From: Candidatus Moraniibacteriota bacterium
Lineage (GTDB): Bacteria; Patescibacteriota; Minisyncoccia; Moranbacterales; UBA11712
DNA length: 7,504 bases
Assembly: GCA_003157295.1 (NCBI GenBank)
Contig: PMJF01000059.1
Span: 670-8,173, forward strand
Reading direction: 5' to 3'
Of this stretch, positions 1-5,188 are shown one piece after another. How positions within the stretch are numbered: the first letter of the stretch is position 1; every line of letters begins with the position of its first letter. Below the pieces are notes generated by a model, which saw only the letters and a list, made by a program, of their open reading frames with translations, searched no databases and was not told the DNA's origin. The position numbers were made by a program, and so were the translations under genes.

Positions 1-26
1 TATTTACGAATAGGATGGGAAGTTTT

Positions 27-56
27 TTGTTTTATTTTGTTTACAAAATAAAACAA
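27..56. repeat. 30-bp AT-rich perfect inverted repeat upstream of the cysteine synthase gene
   Basis: Two perfectly complementary 14-nt arms (27-40, TTGTTTTATTTTGT, and 43-56, ACAAAATAAAACAA) flank a 2-bp centre. As RNA it would form a long A-U hairpin; as DNA it could be a regulator site. The 3' arm runs directly into the GC-rich hairpin at 55-75, sharing two bases. The octamer AATAAAAC occurs in the 3' arm (47-54) and again at 80-87, so the 5' arm could pair with either copy. The function is not known. The symmetry is read directly from the sequence; a regulatory role is only inference. Confidence 0.75.
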
Positions 57-75
57 CCCGCCGATGAGGAGGGTT
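55..75 (-). terminator. GC-rich hairpin with a U-rich tract on the minus strand
   Basis: Positions 55-62 (AACCCGCC) pair with 68-75 (GGAGGGTT): seven pairs, one internal G-A mismatch and a 5-nt GATGA loop. Read on the minus strand, the hairpin is followed at once by a T-rich run (TTGTTTTATTTTGT), the layout of an intrinsic terminator. On the plus strand it is followed by CGTCAATAAAAC and has no U-tract. This is odd, because the gene to its right runs on the plus strand, so the terminator would only stop antisense transcription leaving the cysteine synthase gene. It may instead be a leader structure. The stem holds an AGGAGG (67-72), too far from the ATG at 110 to act as its ribosome binding site. 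Confidence 0.45.
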
Positions 76-109
76 CGTCAATAAAACTCTAACGCATTTA
101 AAAAAAATC

Positions 110-997
110 ATGAAAAACATACTCGAAATCATAGGAAATACGCCCATCGTTCGGATCAATCATCTTAATCCCAACAAAAACGTGAATATTTTCGCCAAAC
201 TCGAGGGAAACAATCCCGGCGGGAGTATCAAAGACCGAATTGCCCTCAAAATGATAGAAGAGGCCGAGAAACTGGGAAAGCTGACGAAGGCTAAAATAAT
301 TATCGAAGCCACTTCGGGAAATACGGGAATCGCCATCGCCATGATCTCCGCAGTGAAGGGCTATGCCGTGGAAATCGTGATGAGCGAAGCCGTTTCGATC
401 GAAAGGAGAAAGATGATCGCCGCTTTTGGAGCAAAGATCACTTTGACGGATGGAAAACTGGGAACCGACGGCGCCATCAAAAAAGTTCGCGAACTTGTGG
501 CGGAATTTCCGGAAAAATATTATTGCCCGGACCAATTTTCTAATAATAATAATATTCTGGCCCATTTCGAAACCACCGCCGCCGAAATTTGGGATCAGAT
601 GGATGGAAAAATCGACTATTTTATCGCCGCCATCGGAACGTCTGGCACTTTGATGGGCGTTTCGCAATATCTCAAGAAAAAAAATCCGAACATAAAAGTC
701 GTCAGCGCCGAACCGGTAAAAGGACATTACATTCAGGGTCTCAAAAATATGGAAGAAGCCATCATCCCTGCGATCTATGACCGAGAGCACCTTGATGACA
801 TCATTATGGTCGAAACGGAAGCGGCCTATGATCTGGCCCGCCAAGTCGCAAAAAAAGAAGGAATTTTCTGCGGAATGTCCTCCGGCGCAGCGATGTTCGC
901 CTCTCTTGAAGTTGCGAAAAAAGCGAAATCTGGCAACATCGTCACTATTTTCCCCGATCGGGGAGAGAAATACCTTAGCACTTCCCTTTTTGGGTAA
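110..997 (+). CDS. cysK: PLP-dependent cysteine synthase (CysK/CysM family)
   Basis: This cytosolic fold-type II PLP enzyme is expected to form cysteine from an activated serine (O-acetylserine or O-phosphoserine) and sulfide. The family hallmarks are in order: IGNTPIVRI near residue 8; PGGSIKDR with K41 as the PLP Schiff-base lysine; TSGNTG at 68-73 (substrate loop); GTSGT at 176-180 (PLP phosphate cup, usually GTGGT); GMSSGAA at 255-261; and PDRGEKYLST near the C-terminus. At 295 residues it is a normal length without regulatory extensions, so cystathionine beta-synthase with a CBS domain is unlikely. The segment DQFSNNNNILAH replaces the usual NPAN with a run of asparagines encoded by AAT repeats. 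The ATG at 110 fits the conserved N-terminus; no Shine-Dalgarno precedes it. cysS follows 18 bp downstream. No serine acetyltransferase gene is present here, so the acyl or phospho donor is unknown, and the CysK versus CysM subclass cannot be fixed by eye. Confidence 0.92.
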   Translation: MKNILEIIGNTPIVRINHLNPNKNVNIFAKLEGNNPGGSIKDRIALKMIEEAEKLGKLTKAKIIIEATSGNTGIAIAMISAVKGYAVEIVMSEAVSIERRKMIAAFGAKITLTDGKLGTDGAIKKVRELVAEFPEKYYCPDQFSNNNNILAHFETTAAEIWDQMDGKIDYFIAAIGTSGTLMGVSQYLKKKNPNIKVVSAEPVKGHYIQGLKNMEEAIIPAIYDREHLDDIIMVETEAAYDLARQVAKKEGIFCGMSSGAAMFASLEVAKKAKSGNIVTIFPDRGEKYLSTSLFG

Positions 998-1015
998 ATA
1001 AGTTACTATAAAGAC

Positions 1016-2467
1016 ATGCTCAAACTCTATAATACACTCACAAAATCCAAAGAGCGCTTCATGCCCCTTCACAAGGGAAAAGTTTCAATATACACCTGCG
1101 GGCCGACGGTTTATGATTTCGCGCATATTGGAAATTTGCGAGCTTATACCGCGTCGGACGTTCTGCGAAGATATTTGGAATATTTGGGCTACGAAGTGCG
1201 ACAGATAAAAAATATCACCGATGTTGGTCATTTGACTGCGGACGATATCGCTCAGGCCGATACTGGCGAGGACAAGATGCTGAAAGCTTCAAAGCGTGAA
1301 AAGAAAACTCCCGAAGAAATTGCGAAATTCTATGAAGAAGCTTTTCGCAGTGACGAAAAAGAAATGAACATTTTACCCGCGCATTATTTCCCCCGCGCGA
1401 CAGCCCACATTCCACAGATGATCAAAATGATCGAAGCGTTGATCGAAAAAGGCCACGCCTATGAAAAAAACGGGAATGTTTTCTATGATGTCACAAGTTT
1501 CAAAGATTACGGCAAGCTTTCCGGCAATACTTTGGATAACCTAAAAGTCGGCGCGCGGCTCGAAGAACACCCCGACAAAAAGCATCCCTGGGATTTCGCG
1601 CTTTGGCTCAAAGCTCCGGAAAATCATTTATTAAAATATAAATCTCCTTGGTCCGTCGGTTATCCCGGCTGGCATATTGAATGCTCCGCGATGAGCATTG
1701 AATATTTGGGCGACACGCTTGATATTCATACTGGAGGCGAAGACCACATTTTTCCTCATCACGAAGCGGAAATTGCCCAATCCGAAGGCGCCACCGGCAA
1801 AAAATTCTCCAACTTTTGGCTGCACAACCGCTTCCTTCTGGTCGAAGGCGAGAAAATGTCAAAATCCAAGGGGAACTTCTATATTTTGAAAGATATCAAA
1901 GAAAAGGGCTTCGAGCCAATGCATCTGCGCTTATTTTATCTTTCCTCACACTACCGTAAACAGTCCGATTTTTCTTGGAAAACCCTTGAACAAGCCAGAG
2001 CCAATTATGAAAGAATCGCAGAATGGATTTTAAAATTGAAAGATATCTCTAAGTCAATAGGTGTAATTCCCGCAGCATCAGAAGCTATAAAACAATTTGA
2101 ATCAGCGATGAACGATGATCTCAATACTCCTCTTGCTCTCTCTTTTTTATACGAACTGATCACTGAGACGAATAAAAAAATTACAGAAAATAAGTTGCCC
2201 GCCAAAGAAGCCGGAGAAATTCTTGCCGCTTTTGGAAAAATGAACAAGGTTTTCGGGTTGAAGTTTTCCGAAAGTGTAACCATAACTGCCGACGCAATAA
2301 TGACATCAGATGATGACATAAAGGCTAAACTTATTGCCGATAAAAGACTAGAGGCCCGAAGAAGTAAAGATTTTCAAAAATCCGATGAATTGCGAAAAGA
2401 AATTGAAAAAATGGGATATCTAATTGAAGATTTGGAGGATAATTATAGGCTGAAGAAAAAATCATAA
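1016..2467 (+). CDS. cysS: Cysteinyl-tRNA synthetase (CysRS, class Ia)
   Basis: The enzyme activates cysteine with ATP and charges tRNA-Cys in the cytosol. The N-terminus (MLKLYNTLT...IYTCGPTVYD) is canonical, which fixes the ATG at 1016. The class I HIGH motif appears as HIGN (37-40), and KMSKS lies at 280-284. The zinc site that recognises the cysteine thiolate can be assigned by comparison with the E. coli enzyme to C28, C223, H248 and E252. GWHIECSAMS and the HTGGEDHIFPHHEAEIAQSE region are typical. Residues 70-100 (GHLTADDIAQADTGEDKM...) are longer than in E. coli CysRS and match the longer-loop version found in many other lineages. The C-terminal part is the helical DALR and anticodon-binding region. 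The 483-residue length is slightly above the E. coli value of 461. The 18-bp gap after the cysteine synthase gene suggests co-transcription, putting cysteine synthesis and its use together. Confidence 0.98.
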   Translation: MLKLYNTLTKSKERFMPLHKGKVSIYTCGPTVYDFAHIGNLRAYTASDVLRRYLEYLGYEVRQIKNITDVGHLTADDIAQADTGEDKMLKASKREKKTPEEIAKFYEEAFRSDEKEMNILPAHYFPRATAHIPQMIKMIEALIEKGHAYEKNGNVFYDVTSFKDYGKLSGNTLDNLKVGARLEEHPDKKHPWDFALWLKAPENHLLKYKSPWSVGYPGWHIECSAMSIEYLGDTLDIHTGGEDHIFPHHEAEIAQSEGATGKKFSNFWLHNRFLLVEGEKMSKSKGNFYILKDIKEKGFEPMHLRLFYLSSHYRKQSDFSWKTLEQARANYERIAEWILKLKDISKSIGVIPAASEAIKQFESAMNDDLNTPLALSFLYELITETNKKITENKLPAKEAGEILAAFGKMNKVFGLKFSESVTITADAIMTSDDDIKAKLIADKRLEARRSKDFQKSDELRKEIEKMGYLIEDLEDNYRLKKKS

Positions 2468-2491
2468 TTCTTAAATCTTAATTCGTAATTC
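2465..2491. repeat. Short degenerate TAATTC tandem array
   Basis: The end of cysS and the gap after it carry TAATTC at 2465-2470, 2479-2484 and 2486-2491, with a related TTAAATC between the first two. The result is a run of AATTC-type words in about 27 bp. It begins in the cysS stop codon and fills most of the gap before the small gene. The sequence shows only the repetition; whether it is a dispersed genomic repeat, an AT-rich promoter element or drift cannot be told from one copy. Confidence 0.45.
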
Positions 2492-2499
2492 AAAATAAT

Positions 2500-2682
2500 A
2501 TGGGATTCTTCGACTTTTTGAAAAAAACAGGAGTAGTCAAAGCCGGCGGACAAACTTGGAAAGGAGATGCCAAAGTGCGCCCGCTCGACGATCCGGACCA
2601 GCAGCAGAAAATGGCCGACCTCGACCGTGAAGTTGACAACGCGACCGACAACACCCCAAGCGACAATTCTTCGGATTGGTAG
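2500..2682 (+). CDS. Small protein of unknown function (60 aa)
   Basis: I do not recognise this protein. It starts with MGFFDFLKK, a short hydrophobic/basic segment that could form an amphipathic helix. A glycine- and lysine-containing stretch follows (about 10-27), then a polar, strongly acidic tail rich in D, Q, N and S (about 28-60) that looks disordered. There is no signal peptide, cysteine or recognisable domain. Support for it being real: it lies on the coding strand in a gap that would otherwise be about 295 bp, it uses GC-richer codons like its neighbours (for example CTCGACGATCCGGAC) unlike the AT-rich flanks, and it begins at an ATG 32 bp after cysS. No Shine-Dalgarno is seen, as elsewhere in the window. 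It could be transcribed with cysS or from its own promoter in the AT-rich gap. Confidence 0.65.
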   Translation: MGFFDFLKKTGVVKAGGQTWKGDAKVRPLDDPDQQQKMADLDREVDNATDNTPSDNSSDW

Positions 2683-2714
2683 GAATAGCAAATTTGATTG
2701 ACATGAATAACTTG

Positions 2715-2727
2715 ATCTTGTCAAGAT
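2715..2727. promoter_or_regulatory. Perfect palindrome next to the dnaB promoter (candidate operator)
   Basis: ATCTTGTCAAGAT is a 6+1+6 perfect palindrome. It touches the candidate -35 element of the dnaB promoter (2726-2731) and lies about 36-48 bp upstream of the dnaB ATG. A second, wider symmetry overlaps it: TTGACA at 2698-2703 is complementary to TGTCAA at 2719-2724. This position is typical of a repressor or activator site, but no regulator is encoded in the window, and a 13-bp palindrome can arise by chance in AT-rich sequence. Confidence 0.35.
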
Positions 2728-2753
2728 GACTTTTATTGTCTTCCTGCTATAAT
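2726..2753 (+). promoter_or_regulatory. Extended -10 promoter for dnaB
   Basis: A consensus -10 hexamer TATAAT (2748-2753) is preceded by TGC (2745-2747), giving a TGn extended -10. A partial -35 (ATGACT, 2726-2731, with the TGAC core) lies 16 bp upstream. A start site about seven bases past the -10 falls near 2760, only a few bases before the ATG at 2763, so the transcript would be leaderless or nearly so. The match is read directly; the start site is inferred. Confidence 0.65.
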
Positions 2754-2762
2754 AACGTATCT

Positions 2763-4139
2763 ATGCCCGACTCGAAAAAATCCACAAAATTCAATCTCGG
2801 CGAGGCGCGGATTCCGCCCCAGAACATCGAAGCGGAGATGTCAGTTTTGGGCTCCTTGATGCTCGACAAAGACGCGATAATAAAGATCGCCGATCTGGTG
2901 CGCCCTGATGATTTTTATAAAGACTCCCATAAACTTATCTATGAAGCCATGATCGGTCTTTATGAAGACCGCGAGCCGATTGATGTTCTTTCCCTATCGA
3001 ACAAACTGGAAGAAAAGAAACAACTGGAGACCATCGGGGGCGCCAGTTATCTCACCGAACTGGTTAACAGCGTTCCATCGGCGTCCAATGTGGTTCATTA
3101 CGCCAAAGTCGTCCAGAAAAAAGCATTGCTCAGAAAACTCATCGGCGCCGCCGGAGAAATTCTGGAACTGGGATACCAAGAAGCTGAAGACGTGGAAAAA
3201 GTTCTGGACGAAGCCGAACAGAAACTTTTCCGGGTTTCCCAAAAATACGTCAAAGCCGATTTTGTCCCGATCAAAACCTATCTGGAATCGGCCTTCAACC
3301 GCATTGACGAGCTTCACAAGGGCGATCGGGATATGCGGGGCGTGCCGACCGGTTTCGCTGACCTTGACGGTATTCTTGCCGGTCTTCAAAAATCCGATCT
3401 GGTTATTCTCGCCGCCCGTCCTTCGATCGGAAAAACGGCATTGGCTCTCGATATCGCCCGCAGCGTGGCTACCAAAGCCAAAATTCCGGTGGGTATATTT
3501 TCGCTTGAAATGTCCTCTGATCAGCTTATCGACCGTATGCTCGCCGCCGAGGGAAAGGTGGATGCCTGGCGAATTCGTACCGGCCGCCTCCGCAGCGACG
3601 GCGGTGAGGACGACTTCCAAAAAATTGGCGAAGCGATGGGTGTTCTCTCCGAGGCTCCGATCTTCATCGATGACAGCGCCCGCGCGAATGTGATGGAAAT
3701 GCGCACTATGGCGCGCCGCTTGCAGGCCGAACACAATTTAGGCTTGATTATAATTGATTATTTGCAGCTGATGGAAGGCCGTTCGAACGACAATCGCGTC
3801 CAGGAAGTTTCCGAAATTTCCCGATCCCTAAAGGGCTTGGCTCGCGAACTCAATATTCCTGTCCTCGCTCTCTCTCAACTCAACCGTGCAGTGGAAAGCC
3901 GCAGTCCCCAAGTCCCGAAACTTTCCGATCTTCGCGAATCCGGTTCGATCGAACAAGACGCCGACGTCGTGATGTTCCTTTATCGCGAGGACCGCGAAAA
4001 GCCAGAAACGCCCAACAAAAATGTCATTCAAGTCATCGTTTCCAAGCATAGAAACGGGCCGCTCGGAACTGCCAGCCTCTATTTTAACGACAATATCACA
4101 AGCTTTTCCTCACTCGAGAAAAAACATAGCGGAGTATAA
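2763..4139 (+). CDS. dnaB: Replicative DNA helicase DnaB
   Basis: This is the ring-shaped hexameric helicase that unwinds DNA ahead of the replication fork and recruits primase. The N-terminal domain (about 15-115) opens with the characteristic PPQNIEAEMSVLGSLMLD. A linker helix follows, then the RecA-like domain from about 190. That domain has Walker A ARPSIGKT (K224, T225), catalytic glutamate in FSLEMS (E249), Walker B LGLIIIDYLQLM (D332), the LALSQLNR sensor (Q372), DLRESGSIEQDADVV, and KHRNGP with the arginine finger (R430). At 458 residues it has the normal bacterial length, with no intein or insertion. The ATG at 2763 is preferred over an in-frame TTG at 2736, because the longer form would translate through the TATAAT promoter element and add residues that the family lacks. 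The stop codon lies inside another TATAAT (4135-4140), just before recR. Confidence 0.98.
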   Translation: MPDSKKSTKFNLGEARIPPQNIEAEMSVLGSLMLDKDAIIKIADLVRPDDFYKDSHKLIYEAMIGLYEDREPIDVLSLSNKLEEKKQLETIGGASYLTELVNSVPSASNVVHYAKVVQKKALLRKLIGAAGEILELGYQEAEDVEKVLDEAEQKLFRVSQKYVKADFVPIKTYLESAFNRIDELHKGDRDMRGVPTGFADLDGILAGLQKSDLVILAARPSIGKTALALDIARSVATKAKIPVGIFSLEMSSDQLIDRMLAAEGKVDAWRIRTGRLRSDGGEDDFQKIGEAMGVLSEAPIFIDDSARANVMEMRTMARRLQAEHNLGLIIIDYLQLMEGRSNDNRVQEVSEISRSLKGLARELNIPVLALSQLNRAVESRSPQVPKLSDLRESGSIEQDADVVMFLYREDREKPETPNKNVIQVIVSKHRNGPLGTASLYFNDNITSFSSLEKKHSGV

Positions 4140-4140
4140 T
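4135..4140 (+). promoter_or_regulatory. Candidate -10 element for recR overlapping the dnaB stop
   Basis: A perfect TATAAT contains the TAA stop of dnaB (4137-4139). It would start transcription near 4147 and give recR a leader of about 35 nt. No convincing -35 is visible 16-18 bp upstream (the sequence there is ACTCGA), and there is no TGn extension, so this may be chance and recR may be read from the dnaB transcript instead. Confidence 0.3.
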
Positions 4141-4180
4141 TTATAGTTGTCTTTGCAAACCTGGCAACGACATTACCATC

Positions 4181-4771
4181 TTGTTTCCCAAATCTTTCCA
4201 AAAACTTATTGATCATTTCTCCTCCCTCCCCTCCGTCGGACCCAAAATGGCCGAACGGCTGGTTTTGTATCTGTGGAAATATGACCAAGAGAAGCTGGAT
4301 GATTTTTCCGAAACTTTAAAAGAGCTGAAATCAAGGATCAGTTTTTGCAAAGAGTGTTTCAATATCTCCGAAAATGGATTATGTTCGATCTGCCGTGACT
4401 TGAAACGCGATCGAAGTTTGATCTGCGTCGTGGAAGAACCGCTGGATGTCATCGCTATTGAAAAAACGAGACAAATGCGGGGTTTGTATCATGTCCTAGG
4501 AGGAACCATCAACGCCCCGGCCGATAAAAACAATGCTTTAAAGATAAACGAGTTGATTAGCCGGCTAAAGAAAAATCCAGTGAAGGAAGTGATAATCGCT
4601 TCGAACCCGACGACCGAGGGCGAGGCAACCGCACTTTATCTGGCGAGATTAATAAGACCTTTGAACATAAAAATAACCCGCCTGGCGCGGGGACTCCCAA
4701 CAGGAGGAGATATCGAATACGCCGATGAGGCAACCTTAACCGGATCAATAGAGGGAAGGAAAGAAATATAA
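4181..4771 (+). CDS. recR: Recombination mediator protein RecR
   Basis: RecR works with RecO (and RecF) to load RecA onto SSB-coated single-stranded DNA at gaps. The order of parts is standard: a helix-hairpin-helix DNA-binding segment (LPSVGPKMAERL, about 16-27), a four-cysteine zinc finger (C56, C59, C68, C71), a Toprim domain (about 79-173, with VVEEP and SNPTTEGEATALYLA) and the C-terminal signature GLPTGGDIEYADEATL. The 196-residue length is typical. The start is a TTG at 4181, chosen because MFPKSFQKLIDHFSSLP matches the usual RecR N-terminus and no ATG or GTG lies upstream in frame after the dnaB stop. After LGGTIN, where many RecRs have PLDGIGP, this protein reads APADKNN, a local divergence. 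It lies 41 bp after dnaB and ends inside the 5' arm of the downstream terminator. Confidence 0.97.
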   Translation: MFPKSFQKLIDHFSSLPSVGPKMAERLVLYLWKYDQEKLDDFSETLKELKSRISFCKECFNISENGLCSICRDLKRDRSLICVVEEPLDVIAIEKTRQMRGLYHVLGGTINAPADKNNALKINELISRLKKNPVKEVIIASNPTTEGEATALYLARLIRPLNIKITRLARGLPTGGDIEYADEATLTGSIEGRKEI

Positions 4772-4772
4772 A

Positions 4773-4801
4773 AAAAACGAGCTTTTTACTAGCTCGTTTT
4801 T
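4773..4801. terminator. Bidirectional intrinsic terminator between recR and rplU
   Basis: AAAAACGAGCT (4773-4783) pairs perfectly with AGCTCGTTTTT (4791-4801) around a 7-nt loop. On the plus strand the stem ends in a T-tract (TTTTTGTTTATTT); on the minus strand the 5' A-run becomes a seven-T tract. It sits between convergent genes, 1 bp past the recR stop and 6 bp past the rplU stop, so it probably serves both. Confidence 0.93.
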
Positions 4802-4807
4802 GTTTAT

Positions 4808-5113
4808 TTACACTTTCACAATTTCCACTTCCGTCACCATCTGCCTGTGTCCGAATTTCACCTTATATCTTTTCTTGGCTTTGTGCTTCACGCCCGTAAC
4901 TTTTTTATCCTTTCCCTGCTTCAAGATCTTTCCTTCCACTTTCGCCCCGGCTACGTGTGGGGTTCCAACCTTAACATCTTTTTCGTTACCCTGAAAAAGC
5001 ACTTCCGAAAATTCAATTTTATCACCGACTTCTCCTTCCAACTTTTCGATCTTGATCTTATCCCCTTTTTTGACCAAATACTGTTTTCCGCCGGTCTTGA
5101 TTACTGCTAGCAT
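4808..5113 (-). CDS. rplU: 50S ribosomal protein L21 (bL21)
   Basis: bL21 is a structural protein of the large ribosomal subunit that binds 23S rRNA. The N-terminus MLAVIKTGGKQYLVKKGDKIKIEKL is diagnostic. The GKILKQGKDKKVTGVKHKAKKRYKVKFGHRQ stretch is the conserved lysine-rich RNA-binding part (usually K.KRRKNYRRK.GHRQ). The 101-residue length is normal. The ATG at 5113 has no Shine-Dalgarno. rpmA (bL27), which commonly follows rplU in one operon, is absent: the gene is followed directly by the terminator shared with recR. It lies 75 bp downstream of the HtrA-like gene on the same strand, so it could be transcribed from there or from the candidate promoter in the gap. Confidence 0.97.
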   Translation of the reverse strand: MLAVIKTGGKQYLVKKGDKIKIEKLEGEVGDKIEFSEVLFQGNEKDVKVGTPHVAGAKVEGKILKQGKDKKVTGVKHKAKKRYKVKFGHRQMVTEVEIVKV

Positions 5114-5135
5114 ACACGATCTTTTTGAAAAATTA

Positions 5136-5171
5136 CTTATACAGACTAATGGATTCTTTGCCCAATGTCAA
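5136..5171 (-). promoter_or_regulatory. Candidate rplU promoter
   Basis: On the minus strand, a perfect -35 TTGACA (complement of 5166-5171) and a -10-like TATAAG (complement of 5136-5141) lie in the 75-bp gap before rplU. They are 24 bp apart, too far to pair as one standard promoter. Either the TTGACA works with TAGTCT 17 bp downstream, a poor -10, or TATAAG works with a weak -35. Transcription from TATAAG would give a leader of about 16 nt. Confidence 0.35.
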
Positions 5172-5188
5172 GAATTTGTGATCGCTGT

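Noticed and set aside
15..94. A short plus-strand frame (ATG at 15) before the cysteine synthase gene
   Set aside because: It is under 30 codons, runs through the inverted repeat and hairpin, has no support from motifs, and is better explained as structured non-coding sequence.
541..552. TAATAATAATAAT microsatellite-like run
   Set aside because: It encodes the asparagine run in the cysteine synthase protein in frame; there is no frame disruption, so it is noted in that entry only.
1007..1012. TATAAA as a promoter for cysS
   Set aside because: Transcription would start after the ATG at 1016, no -35 is visible, and the 18-bp gap favours co-transcription with the gene before.
98..1072. A 324-codon open frame antisense to the cysteine synthase gene
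   Set aside because: It mirrors the codon pattern of the real gene on the other strand; the translation is rich in F, H, D and R with no recognisable motif, while the plus-strand frame has every cysteine synthase signature.
2443..2724. A 93-codon minus-strand frame across the cysS to dnaB gap
   Set aside because: It is antisense to the end of cysS and the 60-residue gene, and its C-terminus is only a translation of the AATTC repeat run.
2736..2762. An in-frame TTG giving dnaB nine more residues
   Set aside because: It would place the extended -10 promoter inside the coding sequence, and the added residues are just a translation of that promoter; DnaB proteins fit the ATG at 2763.
2994..3734. 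A 246-codon antisense frame and an overlapping 243-codon sense frame (2962-3693) inside dnaB
   Set aside because: Both overlap the full DnaB coding sequence, and their translations show low-complexity, motif-free composition. They are shadows of the codon bias of dnaB.
4800..5110. Plus-strand frames of 64 and 87 codons opposite rplU
   Set aside because: They are antisense to a confident bL21 gene and have no recognisable content.
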